From assembly GCA_028719045.1 (NCBI GenBank), contig JAQULD010000028.1:1-15009 (forward strand): 15,009 bases of DNA. Direction: 5' to 3'. The notes beneath the pieces were generated by a model that made no database searches, was not told the DNA's origin, and was given only the letters and a program-made list of their open reading frames with translations. This document shows, piece after piece, positions 1 through 7,139 of the stretch (the first letter of the stretch is position 1; every line of letters begins with the position of its first letter). This stretch comes from Candidatus Omnitrophota bacterium. GTDB lineage: Bacteria > Omnitrophota > Koll11 > Gygaellales > Profunditerraquicolaceae. The position numbers and the translations under genes are program-made.

Positions 1-77
1 AAGCTGTGCTTGATATTCTTTTGGAAGCTGATCTTAAAACTTTGCATAAATTATTGGAAAAGAGAGGTGAAGCATGA
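1..77 (+). CDS. 3' end of an unidentified upstream gene (partial)
   Basis: An open frame entering from the left edge (codons from position 3) ends at the TGA at 75-77. The visible tail, AVLDILLEADLKTLHKLLEK followed by RGEA, looks like an amphipathic helical C-terminus. The stop overlaps the recombinase ATG at 74-76 in an ATGA arrangement, and the recombinase ribosome binding site (AGAGAGGTGA) lies inside its last codons, so the two are probably translated together. About 25 codons are too few to name a function. It may be an accessory gene of the same mobile element, such as a small helix-turn-helix or recombination partner protein, but that is only a guess from position. Confidence 0.55.
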   Translation, partial: AVLDILLEADLKTLHKLLEKRGEA

Positions 78-1720
78 GGGCTGGAATTTATGTTCGTGTT
101 TCTACAACTCAGCAGATTGACAGAGATTCATTAAAGACTCAGGAAGAACGGCTGAGGCAGTTTTGCAAGGCGCATGATTTTGAGGTTTACAGGAACAAGC
201 CTTACAAAGATGAGGGGATTTCTGCTAAGGATACAAAGAGGCCTGCTTATGAAGAGCTGATGAATGATGTTGAGGCAGGCAGGGTTCAGGTTGTCATTGT
301 AACTAGGCTGGATAGGGTTACTAGGTCTTTGAAAGATTTGATCGGACTGATGGAGTTTTTGCAGAAGCATGAAGTTAAACTTGTTTCTCTTACAGAGAAT
401 ATTGATACAACGGGGCCAATGGGAAGATTCATTATTAATCTTCTTGGCTCAATCGCTCAGCTTGAGCGCGAGATTGATTCGGAGAGAGTACGGGCGGACA
501 TGCACCACCGGGCTGGTGAGGGAAAATGGACTGGCGGTGTTGTGCCTTTGGGATATGTGACAAAGGGAAAACTGATGAGAGAATCCCATCAGAAGGGGAT
601 GAGCGAGGAAGAGTCTCTTAAGGGAGCTAACAGCATTGCTCCTGAAAAGGGCAGACTTTACGTCGTGAAACAAGCCGCCGAGTTAGTGAGGAAAATCTAC
701 CAGCTTTATCTTGAATGCAAGAGCCTAAGAAGAGTGACTCATGAATTGAACAAAAGAAACATTAAAACTCCCGAGGGCGAAACATGGGCGGCATCGTCAA
801 TAAGAAGAATTCTTACAAATCCCACCTATATAGGTATGGTGTGGTATGGGAAGAGAAAGACTGATATGTCGACGGGCAGGCTTATGAATGTTAAGCCAGA
901 GCTTTGGAAGGTAGTGAAGGGCGTGCATGAGGCGATCGTTCCAAAGGACTTGTTTGATAAAGTGCAGGGATTGTTGAAACAGAGATATATGAAGCCTAGC
1001 AAGGCAAGACAGGTTTATCTTTTGGGAGGACTGGCGAGATGTACTCATTGCAAGGGTGGGATGTTTGGCTATCTTTATTCAAAGAAAGATTCTGCTAAGA
1101 GATATTTTTATTATCGATGCCAGAATTCAATACATAAAGGCACGAGTGTGTGTAAGGGAATGGTCGTTCCCGGAACTGTCCTTGAAGATCAGGTTGTTAA
1201 AACACTTCTAGAGCTTTCAAAGAATGAAAAGTTTTTGCAGGACAAAGAAATGATGCTTAAGGCTGTAAGGAACGGAACGAGGCCTGTTAAGTCTGAAGTT
1301 GAAGAGGAAAAGAAGCGATTGTTCAGCGATGAAAAAAAGCTTGTTGATGTGAGGAATACTCTTCTTGAGAAGCTTGAAAACAAGATTATTGATGATTCTG
1401 TTTTTGTCGAAAGATTTGATGAGAACAAAAAGCAATTAGAGACAGTGAGAAATAGGATGGCCGAGCTTGTAGCAGAGGGTGAGGACATTAACGTGCAGGA
1501 ACTTGCAATGCAGTCAAGTTTTGATGAGCTCTGCAATCTTTCCTCGACATGGCGGTATTTATCTCCTGAGGAGAAGCAAGAAAAGCTTAGGTCTATTGTC
1601 AATCAGATCATCGTTGATTATGACAAAAGGAGTGGGAATTTTAACCTTAAGGTTGAGCTTTTCGTTGATTCTGATGCGGTAAAGAGGAGAGACCGCTTCC
1701 ACTTTGTTGTCATTCCGAGC
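1..1720 (+). mobile_element. right end of an integrated element carrying a large serine recombinase
   Basis: The recombinase gene sits directly against a broken comM gene, which is the layout expected of an element integrated by a serine recombinase into a conserved protein-coding target. The left boundary is outside the window. The right boundary is placed near 1713-1722 because minus-strand comM reads correctly up to NPCPCG and then ends in two foreign codons and a stop. Base use changes here as well: the recombinase is rich in AT-ending codons (aga, gat, ctt, ttt), while the genes after 2900 use more GC-ending codons. What else the element carries cannot be seen. Confidence 0.65.
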
Positions 1721-1756
1721 CGCACGGGCAGGGATTCATGGCGCAGGCCAGCATGA
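74..1756 (+). CDS. large serine recombinase (site-specific integrase)
   Basis: This 560-residue protein is a large serine recombinase, which cuts and rejoins DNA at short att sites through a covalent phosphoserine link. The N-terminal resolvase domain (about 1-145) shows the YVRVS motif with the nucleophile Ser10 and Arg8, and the [10 protein letters not shown] motif with catalytic arginines at 78 and 81. A recombinase domain follows (about 155-300; [10 protein letters not shown] at 152-161, ILTNPTYIG at 246-254). Next is a zinc ribbon with Cys323, Cys326, Cys349 and Cys360, then a charged coiled coil (about 405-470), the usual order in integrases of phages and integrative elements. The start has a good ribosome binding site and a 4-base overlap with the gene before it. 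The last codons run past the presumed att junction into antisense comM sequence, so the C-terminal tail depends on the integration site. Identification is firm; the element type is not known. Confidence 0.95.
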   Translation: MRAGIYVRVSTTQQIDRDSLKTQEERLRQFCKAHDFEVYRNKPYKDEGISAKDTKRPAYEELMNDVEAGRVQVVIVTRLDRVTRSLKDLIGLMEFLQKHEVKLVSLTENIDTTGPMGRFIINLLGSIAQLEREIDSERVRADMHHRAGEGKWTGGVVPLGYVTKGKLMRESHQKGMSEEESLKGANSIAPEKGRLYVVKQAAELVRKIYQLYLECKSLRRVTHELNKRNIKTPEGETWAASSIRRILTNPTYIGMVWYGKRKTDMSTGRLMNVKPELWKVVKGVHEAIVPKDLFDKVQGLLKQRYMKPSKARQVYLLGGLARCTHCKGGMFGYLYSKKDSAKRYFYYRCQNSIHKGTSVCKGMVVPGTVLEDQVVKTLLELSKNEKFLQDKEMMLKAVRNGTRPVKSEVEEEKKRLFSDEKKLVDVRNTLLEKLENKIIDDSVFVERFDENKKQLETVRNRMAELVAEGEDINVQELAMQSSFDELCNLSSTWRYLSPEEKQEKLRSIVNQIIVDYDKRSGNFNLKVELFVDSDAVKRRDRFHFVVIPSRTGRDSWRRPA

Positions 1757-2783
1757 ATGATGCGGGGAAAGTAAAGGACCTGGACGCCCTTGAGAGGCGA
1801 ATCGAGCCGTCTTCTAAAGGCTGCCTTAAAGCCTCCAGGCAGTCGCGGTGGAACTCCGGGAGTTCATCCAAAAATAATACACCTTGATGCGCCAGGCTTA
1901 TTTCTCCCGGGGCAGGGATGGAACCGCCGCCTATTAAAGCGGAGTTTGATATCGTGTTATGAGGGGAACGGAAAGGGCGTATGGAAATTATCCCGTCTTT
2001 TGCGGGCAGCGTGCCGGCTACCGAATGTATTTTTGTAATTTCCAGCGCTTCTGTAAGCGCTAAATCAGGCATAATGGTGGGGATCCTTTTAGCGATCATG
2101 GTTTTGCCGCTTCCCGGAGGGCCGATAAAAAGGATGTTGTGGCTTCCGCCAACAGCCACTTCAATCGCCCTTTTAGCAAAAAACTGCCCCTTTACTTCGG
2201 AAAAGTCAATAGAGTAATGGGCCTTTTCCTTAAATAAGTCATCAGGGCTCACTTTAAATGCTTGCAGTGTTTCGGCGCCGTTTAAAAATTGCACTGTTTG
2301 ACTCAAGTTTTGCAAAGGATAAATTTCCAGCTCAGCTACCAGCGCGGCTTCCCGGGCATTTTGAAGCGGTACTATGATCTTTTTTGTCTTGGATTTTGCC
2401 AGGGCGATACATATAGGTAATATCCCTGGGGCAGGCCTAAGGGAGCCGTCCAGGGATAATTCTCCAAGAATATGGTAATCTTTCAAATTACCGCTGTTAA
2501 GCTGCTCTGTGGCCGCCAGTATCCCTAACGCGATCGCCAGATCGAATGCCGTGCCTTCTTTTCTTATATTCGAAGGCGCAAGGCTTATAGTGATCCGCTC
2601 TGCCGGCCAGGTGAAGCCGGAGTTCTTAAGGGCGGATTTAACCCGTTCTTTGCTTTCTTTTACCGCGGTGTCAGCCAGTCCCACGATTGTAACGGCAGGG
2701 AGGCCATGGGAGACATCCACTTCAATTTCAACAGGATAAGCTTCTATTCCCCATAAACTAAAGCTCGATACTTTTGCTAACAT
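1710..2783 (-). pseudogene. comM: comM/yifB-type Mg-chelatase-like AAA+ gene, 3' end lost by insertion
   Basis: ComM (YifB) is a cytoplasmic hexameric AAA+ DNA helicase that promotes branch migration during integration of transformed DNA. The start at 2783 ([10 protein letters not shown]) is chosen because AAAAAGGAGG precedes it and it matches the family; an ATG nine codons earlier has no such site. The N-terminal Lon-protease-like domain covers about 1-170. The AAA+ domain carries Walker A GPPGSGKT at 221-228 and Walker B VLFLDE at 302-307. The protein stops at residue 357 after NPCPCG, while complete members have roughly 500 residues. About 150 residues are therefore missing, including the rest of the AAA+ module and the C-terminal domain. 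The remainder should lie upstream of this window on the far side of the mobile element. The fragment is unlikely to work as a helicase, though excision could restore it. Confidence 0.9.
1713..1740. other. probable attachment-site junction (element/comM)
   Basis: Minus-strand comM is intact up to the codons for MNPCPCG (about 1719-1739) and then reads Ser-Glu-stop instead of the usual continuation of the family. The crossover core should therefore lie close to 1713-1725, within the most conserved nucleotide stretch of comM. The exact core cannot be fixed without the other end of the element or an uninterrupted comM from a relative. This is inferred from the break in the protein, not from a visible direct repeat. 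Confidence 0.5.
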
Positions 2784-2829
2784 CTTAAACCTCCTTTTTA
2801 CTGTCCTCACTTAATAGACGTTTGGGGAG

Positions 2830-2860
2830 GGGAAATCTAACAAAAATTATCAAATTTCCC
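2830..2860. repeat. 7-bp inverted repeat in the divergent comM intergenic region
   Basis: GGGAAAT at 2830-2836 is matched exactly by ATTTCCC at 2854-2860 across a 17-base AT-rich spacer. It lies between the comM start (2783) and the promoter of the plus-strand gene at 2970, about 50 bases upstream of comM. No U-run follows, so it is not a convincing terminator. It could be an operator or simply chance in an AT-rich spacer. Confidence 0.35.
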
Positions 2861-2914
2861 TTAAAACAGGTAAAACCAGGGCAAAGATAAAAAAGGGCCT
2901 GTAAAGGAAAGAGC

Positions 2915-2942
2915 TTGCTTTTTACAATCTGTATTATATAAT
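2915..2942 (+). promoter_or_regulatory. sigma70-type promoter for the 2970 gene
   Basis: TTGCTT (2915-2920) and a perfect TATAAT (2937-2942) are separated by 16 bp, and the gene start follows 27 bases later. It may drive the plus-strand block from 2970 through accA and the PadR gene, since the gaps after it are short. Confidence 0.6.
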
Positions 2943-2969
2943 TAATGGAATATAATGAAGGAGAAAGCC

Positions 2970-3581
2970 ATGAAGAACTACAGGTTCATTTTAATCGCTT
3001 TCTTGTTGGGTCTGTCAATATTCAGCGTATATAAGTATATCGTTTCTGTCACTGAGAAGAATGAATTGATGGCCACCCTTGAGCAGATTAAACAGGAAGT
3101 AACGCTCCTGGAAACTGCGAGACAGAATTTATTGGTATCTTTAGACAAAGAAAGAGAATCCAACGGCAAGCTTACGGAAGAGAATTCAACGCTTAAAGAT
3201 AATCTTAAGGCCAATGAAGAAAAGATGAGCCAGCTTGAGGCGGATTTGAGCCAGACCATAAAGAGGGTGGATGAACTGAATAACCAGTTAACCTCTTTAA
3301 AGGAAGATAAAGAAACCCTGACTTTGAAGCTTTCACAGGTATCACAGGAAAATGAGAGCCTGCAGGCGCGTTTTAATTCTATAGATGAGCTTAAAAAAGC
3401 GATAAGAGACTTAAAAAAAAACAGGCGAGGCGTCCATAAAGCGGCATTAACGCAGGCAAAAATTCCTCAGCAGCCCGCAAAAGAAAAAGCCGGTTCCGGC
3501 AACCGCGGCTTTCTCGTCAAAAACGGAAAATCTACCTTTTATTCCAAAATAAGGATTGAAGTAGAACCTGTTTTAAAATAA
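2970..3581 (+). CDS. membrane-anchored coiled-coil protein, function unknown
   Basis: This protein of 203 residues has a short cytoplasmic start, one hydrophobic segment (about residues 5-25, RFILIAFLLGLSIFSVYKYI) and then a long run of Glu/Lys/Leu/Gln heptads to about residue 150 that should form a coiled coil. A basic, Ala/Pro-rich linker follows, then a C-terminal block containing RGFLVKNGKSTF and IRIEVEP that may form beta strands. The start at 2970 is preferred over the ATG at 2955 because GGAG sits 7 bases upstream of it and the membrane segment then begins close to the N-terminus. It is probably a type II membrane protein with its coiled coil outside the cytoplasm, perhaps a scaffold for envelope proteins. 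No specific family is recognised. Confidence 0.75.
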   Translation: MKNYRFILIAFLLGLSIFSVYKYIVSVTEKNELMATLEQIKQEVTLLETARQNLLVSLDKERESNGKLTEENSTLKDNLKANEEKMSQLEADLSQTIKRVDELNNQLTSLKEDKETLTLKLSQVSQENESLQARFNSIDELKKAIRDLKKNRRGVHKAALTQAKIPQQPAKEKAGSGNRGFLVKNGKSTFYSKIRIEVEPVLK

Positions 3582-3586
3582 ACCAA

Positions 3587-4039
3587 ATGAATAGTGTAGT
3601 CGGCCAGTTTATAAAGAATAAGATACTTATGACTACGCTTGCCAGCTGGATCATTGCCCAGACTGTCAAGGTGCTCATAGGCGTGGTGCGGGAAAAGAAG
3701 TTCGATTTCCGCTGGTTTATCGGGACAGGCGGAATGCCTTCGAGCCATACCGCGGGAGCTTCCTGCCTTGCTGTCGCTTCCGGCATTGTATATGGTTTTG
3801 ACAGCGGTTATTTTGCGCTGGCTGCGTCGTTCGCGCTTGTAGTCATGTTTGACGCTCAGGGAGTAAGGCGCGCTACCGGAAGGCAGGCGCAAATCCTGAA
3901 CAAGATAATGGATGATATATATTGGCAGGGAAAGATCAGGGAAGGCAGGCTGCGTGAGCTTATAGGGCACACCCCGATAGAAGTGGTCGCGGGTTTTCTT
4001 TTGGGAGTTTCCATCGCTCTGGCAGCGTATTTTCGTTAA
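3587..4039 (+). CDS. DUF212 / divergent PAP2-like membrane protein (YuiD family)
   Basis: At 150 residues it matches the usual length of the DUF212 family, often described as related to acid phosphatases and vanadium-dependent haloperoxidases. Three family blocks are visible: GGMPSSHTA (48-56), DAQGVRRATG (89-98) and GHTPIEVVAG (127-136). His54 in the PSSH block corresponds to the phosphatase-like histidine of PAP2 enzymes. Hydrophobic stretches at about 15-33, 56-70, 75-90 and 130-148 indicate an integral inner-membrane protein. The gene starts 5 bases after the preceding stop without a clear ribosome binding site, so it is probably read by coupling. The substrate is unknown; a phospholipid or isoprenoid-phosphate phosphatase role is possible but unproven. 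Confidence 0.88.
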   Translation: MNSVVGQFIKNKILMTTLASWIIAQTVKVLIGVVREKKFDFRWFIGTGGMPSSHTAGASCLAVASGIVYGFDSGYFALAASFALVVMFDAQGVRRATGRQAQILNKIMDDIYWQGKIREGRLRELIGHTPIEVVAGFLLGVSIALAAYFR

Positions 4040-4074
4040 GGAACAGTTAGAAGGGTGATAAAAGGAGGGTTTCA

Positions 4075-4905
4075 GTGATGAGAAGGGTCGTATTAATAGC
4101 AATTCCGGTCATATTGATAATAGCGGGCGTGGCAGTCGCCTTGAATATAAAGAAATTAAATTTATCCGGTTTCCTCCAGGCAAAAGGCGCTTCGGGGAAG
4201 CCTTCAGTTTCCTCTCTTTTCGTCCAGGCGAAAGACTTTGAATTAAAGGGGAGGCTCCTGGAAGCAAAAGGCATATATCAAAAATTGATCAGCGAATCTC
4301 CGGATTCCCGGGACATTATGTCCTGGCAGAAAAAACTCGAAGATCTCAATATCAAACTTTTGTTTTCGCCCATAATCACCCCTAAAAGCGCGCTCTATGA
4401 AATAAAGCCGGGCGATACCATTATCAAGATCGCCAGAGAATTCAAAACCACCCCGGAATTGATCATGAGGAGCAATAATTTGAGCAGTGATAAAATCGTG
4501 CCGGGCAAAAAAATCAAGGTCTGGACCGCGCCTTTTGCGATTTTCGTGAAAAAATCCCAAAATATACTTTTGCTAAAGACAACGGATGAAGAGATCATCA
4601 AGACTTACACTGTCTCGACCGGGGCGAACAATTCCACTCCCGTAGGGACCTTCAAGATCATAAACAAGCTGACTAATCCTACCTGGTTTAAGGCGGGAGT
4701 GGTGGTCGCGGCTGACAGCCCTGAGAATGTCCTGGGGACCCGGTGGCTTGGCATTAATGTCCCGGGGTATGGAATACATGGCACGACTGCCCCCGAGCAG
4801 CTCGGCCAGCAGGTTACGCAGGGGTGCGTAAGGATGGCAAACCCGGAAGTAGAGGAATTGTACACTATTGTGCCCGTGGATACGGAAGTAACCATCGTAG
4901 ATTAA
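4075..4905 (+). CDS. membrane-anchored LysM / L,D-transpeptidase (YkuD)
   Basis: This enzyme crosslinks peptidoglycan (or attaches proteins to it) by forming 3-3 bonds between meso-diaminopimelate residues on the outer face of the inner membrane. Residues 5-24 form an N-terminal anchor. A short helical TPR-like piece (about 48-92) follows, then a LysM peptidoglycan-binding domain (about 107-150, [13 protein letters not shown]). The YkuD catalytic domain spans about 152-275 with His235 (YGIHGT) and nucleophile Cys251 in the QGCVRM motif. GTG at 4075 and ATG at 4078 are both possible starts behind the strong AAAGGAGGG at 4061-4069. Length, domain order and catalytic pair look complete. Its presence points to a cell wall with 3-3 crosslinks. 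Confidence 0.95.
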   Translation: MMRRVVLIAIPVILIIAGVAVALNIKKLNLSGFLQAKGASGKPSVSSLFVQAKDFELKGRLLEAKGIYQKLISESPDSRDIMSWQKKLEDLNIKLLFSPIITPKSALYEIKPGDTIIKIAREFKTTPELIMRSNNLSSDKIVPGKKIKVWTAPFAIFVKKSQNILLLKTTDEEIIKTYTVSTGANNSTPVGTFKIINKLTNPTWFKAGVVVAADSPENVLGTRWLGINVPGYGIHGTTAPEQLGQQVTQGCVRMANPEVEELYTIVPVDTEVTIVD

Positions 4906-4921
4906 GCAAGGATATAATTTT

Positions 4922-5869
4922 ATGAACGGACTTGATTTTGAAAAACCTATAGTAGAACTGGAAAAAAAGATCCAGGAGCTCAAAAATTTCATTTCTGATA
5001 AGAAAATAGATATTTCTTCGGAAGTAAAAAAGCTCGAAGAGAAATTGGAGTATCTCAAGAAGGATACTTACAGCAGCCTTACCGCCTGGCAAAGGATCCA
5101 GATCGCCCGCCATCCTCAACGTCCTTATACGTTTGATTACATAAACATGATGATGACTGATTTCATGGAAATACACGGTGACAGGGCTTTTTCCGATGAC
5201 AAGGCCCTGGTCGGCGGTTTTGCCAGGATAGACGGCCGCAAGATCATCGTAATGGGCCACCAGAAGGGCAGGGATACAAAAGAAAACCTGAAGCGTAATT
5301 TCGGATGCGCTCATCCGGAAGGCTACCGCAAGGCGCTTCGCCTGATGCAGATGGCGGAAAAATTCAACCTCCCCGTAGTGATTTTTATCGATACTCCGGG
5401 AGCTTATCCCGGCATAGGAGCGGAAGAGCGCGGCCAGGCGCAGGCTATAGCGTTAAATCTAAGGGAAATGGTTTCCATAGCTTCTCCAATAGTCTCGATA
5501 GTTATCGGGGAAGGCGGCTCCGGCGGGGCGCTGGGAGTTGGCGTAGCTGACAAGGTTTGTGTGCTGGAAAACGCGTATTATTCGGTCATTTCTCCCGAAG
5601 GGTGCGCAGCGATACTTTGGAAAAGCAGCGCTAAGGCCCCACTGGCCGCTGAGGCGCTTAAATTAACCGCACAAGATCTTTTAAAGCTCGGGATCATAGA
5701 TGAGATCATTCCCGAACCTTTGGGCGGGGCTCACCGCAATCCGCAAAAAATGGGCGAGATCTTGAAGGAAAGGATAAACAACAACCTGAAACAGCTGTGC
5801 TCGGTTAAAAAAGAAGAGCTGTTGAAAACACGGTATAAGAAATTCAGGGATATCGGCGCGGTAGCATGA
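4922..5869 (+). CDS. accA: acetyl-CoA carboxylase carboxyltransferase subunit alpha
   Basis: AccA forms the alpha2beta2 carboxyltransferase with AccD, moving the carboxyl group from carboxybiotin to acetyl-CoA to give malonyl-CoA, the first committed step of fatty acid synthesis. The 315-residue length is typical. The N-terminal helical region (1-70) ends in [17 protein letters not shown], a family signature. The crotonase-like core has [16 protein letters not shown] (157-172) and the oxyanion-type glycine loop [10 protein letters not shown] (196-205), followed by [10 protein letters not shown] (224-233). AccD, AccB and AccC are not in this window. The gene follows the transpeptidase by 16 bases and overlaps the next gene by 4 bases. 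It supplies the malonyl units that the downstream ketosynthase operon would also need. Confidence 0.97.
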   Translation: MNGLDFEKPIVELEKKIQELKNFISDKKIDISSEVKKLEEKLEYLKKDTYSSLTAWQRIQIARHPQRPYTFDYINMMMTDFMEIHGDRAFSDDKALVGGFARIDGRKIIVMGHQKGRDTKENLKRNFGCAHPEGYRKALRLMQMAEKFNLPVVIFIDTPGAYPGIGAEERGQAQAIALNLREMVSIASPIVSIVIGEGGSGGALGVGVADKVCVLENAYYSVISPEGCAAILWKSSAKAPLAAEALKLTAQDLLKLGIIDEIIPEPLGGAHRNPQKMGEILKERINNNLKQLCSVKKEELLKTRYKKFRDIGAVA

Positions 5870-6381
5870 TCGAACAGGAATTAATACTATTGGGCCTTTT
5901 AAAAGAAAGCCCGAAGCATGGATATCAGATAAAAAAGGATATCAAGGAAATCCTTTCGATCTTTGCGGGCATAGATTTAAAGTCCATATATTATCCGCTC
6001 AGGATGCTGGAAAAAAAGCGCCTGGTTTTAAAACGCAGGGTCAAATCCGGAAGGCGGCCTGCGCGCTATGTCTATGAGCTGACCGAAGAGGGAAACGCCA
6101 GGTTTGAAACGCTTCTTTCCAAGAGTTTCCTCGAACTTATAAGGCCGAAGTTCAGCCTTGATCTAAGCCTCTATTTTTTAAATTATATAAATCCCCGTAT
6201 TGCAAAGCGCAGGCTCCTTGCGCGCATATATATGCTTCACCAGCTTTCGCGCGGTTTAAAGCAGATGATTAAATCTTTTGAAGGCAGGAAGCCTCATTCC
6301 CTGGTGCGTATCTTGAACCATAATCTGCAGATGCTTGAGGCGGAATCCCTGTTCCTCTCGCAGCTTATCAAGACCCTTTAG
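5866..6381 (+). CDS. PadR-family transcriptional regulator
   Basis: The N-terminal winged helix-turn-helix of the PadR family is recognisable at about residues 4-80: [20 protein letters not shown], then [15 protein letters not shown] and the wing region ending in [10 protein letters not shown]. The C-terminal part (about 85-171) is helical and rich in Leu, Arg and Ile, as in the dimerisation domain of longer PadR proteins. It overlaps accA by four bases (ATGA), so the two proteins are made from one message by translational coupling. PadR proteins usually repress nearby genes and respond to small ligands, so it may control this envelope and lipid block, but no operator was identified. The family call is good; the target is inferred. 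Confidence 0.85.
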   Translation: MIEQELILLGLLKESPKHGYQIKKDIKEILSIFAGIDLKSIYYPLRMLEKKRLVLKRRVKSGRRPARYVYELTEEGNARFETLLSKSFLELIRPKFSLDLSLYFLNYINPRIAKRRLLARIYMLHQLSRGLKQMIKSFEGRKPHSLVRILNHNLQMLEAESLFLSQLIKTL

Positions 6382-6397
6382 CGAAAGAAATTTCTCA

Positions 6398-6426
6398 TTG
6401 AAGAATCGGATATTTGGGGGTAAAAT
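6398..6426 (+). promoter_or_regulatory. sigma70-type promoter before the 6469 gene
   Basis: TTGAAG (6398-6403) and TAAAAT (6421-6426) are spaced by exactly 17 bp, just after the PadR stop codon and 42 bases upstream of the next start. It would start a new transcript for the small membrane protein, the response regulator and perhaps the TolC-like gene. Confidence 0.5.
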
Positions 6427-6468
6427 AAAACCGGCTTACGTATCTTTAAGTAACGGAAGGAGGATGGC

Positions 6469-6714
6469 ATGTCGGAAGATATATTGAGGTTATTGATCCT
6501 TGCGATTGTAGCTGTGTTGATCATAGTGCTGATTTTCCGCATTAAGCTGCATATAAGGCACATGATCAAAAACGAAATTTACGCAAATTTCCCTTCCATT
6601 AAAAATAAGATCGAGGATTTCGCCATAAGGGTGGATTTTCTTAAAACCAAAGTAGACGATCTTGAACGCCGGATCATTGAATTACGCAAGAAAAAGCAGG
6701 ATATAAACAGTTAG
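6469..6714 (+). CDS. small single-pass membrane protein with coiled-coil tail
   Basis: This 81-residue protein has one hydrophobic helix at about 5-24 (ILRLLILAIVAVLIIVLIF), then a basic stretch (HIRHMIK) and a charged heptad region (about 45-76, FLKTKVDDLERRIIELRKKK) that should form a short coiled coil on the cytoplasmic side. A strong AAGGAGG ribosome binding site precedes the start. The gene ends 22 bases before the response regulator, so the two probably share a transcript. No family is recognised. It could be a membrane adaptor for its neighbour, but nothing in the sequence shows this. Confidence 0.7.
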   Translation: MSEDILRLLILAIVAVLIIVLIFRIKLHIRHMIKNEIYANFPSIKNKIEDFAIRVDFLKTKVDDLERRIIELRKKKQDINS

Positions 6715-6736
6715 GGTTGCATAAAAAGGAGGCTGT

Positions 6737-7123
6737 GTGGCTGACAAGGTAAAGATACTTGTAATTGACGACGAAGAAGATATCTGCCACTTTACAAAAT
6801 CGATACTTGAAAAAACCGGCAGGTTCGAAGTATTTAGTTCGACAAACCCCGTTACCGGGATAAGCCTGGCAAAAGCGCACAAACCTGACCTCATACTGTT
6901 GGATGTATTCATGCCGCAGATGGACGGTTCTAAAGTCGCGGAGAGCCTGCTTCATGAAGAATCAACAAAATCAATCCCGATCGCATTTCTGACCGCAATA
7001 GTCCAGCAAAAGGACGTGGACAAAGGAGCGGGCAGCATAGGCGGGCGCTACTTTATTCCAAAACCCGTTGCCCCGAAAGAACTGATAACGCGGATCAAAG
7101 AGATCCTTAAATTACAGGATTAA
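6737..7123 (+). CDS. single-domain response regulator (CheY-like receiver)
   Basis: The whole 128-residue protein is one receiver domain with no output domain. All key residues are present: acidic pair Asp11/Asp12, phospho-acceptor Asp56 in LLDVFMPQMDG, Thr86 and Lys109 in the FIPKPV motif. It starts at GTG 6737, placed by AAAGGAGG at 6725-6732. Stand-alone receivers act through protein contacts or as phosphorelay intermediates. There is no histidine kinase nearby, so its partner is elsewhere. It lies 16 bases upstream of the TolC-like gene and follows a small membrane protein. The sequence TAIVQQKDVDKG around residues 86-97 is unusual in detail but does not remove any needed residue. Confidence 0.92.
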   Translation: MADKVKILVIDDEEDICHFTKSILEKTGRFEVFSSTNPVTGISLAKAHKPDLILLDVFMPQMDGSKVAESLLHEESTKSIPIAFLTAIVQQKDVDKGAGSIGGRYFIPKPVAPKELITRIKEILKLQD

Positions 7124-7139
7124 ACAGGATATTTACCGG

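Noticed and set aside
1189..1602. 137-codon minus-strand frame within the recombinase
   Set aside because: Its Ser/Phe/Leu-rich composition is what the reverse of a Lys/Glu coiled coil gives; no start signal is seen.
2951..2956. Second TATAAT as an alternative -10 box
   Set aside because: No -35-like hexamer lies 16-18 bp upstream, while the box at 2937-2942 has one.
2955..2969. Earlier ATG as start of the coiled-coil membrane protein
   Set aside because: It would place the GGAG ribosome binding site inside the coding region; the ATG at 2970 has the correct spacing.
3539..4102. 187-codon open frame on the minus strand over the DUF212 gene
   Set aside because: It lies antisense to a gene with clear family motifs, has no ribosome binding site and reads like low-complexity shadow sequence.
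4573..5058. 161-codon minus-strand frame across the transpeptidase/accA junction
   Set aside because: It is antisense to the catalytic part of a complete YkuD domain and shows no protein family pattern.
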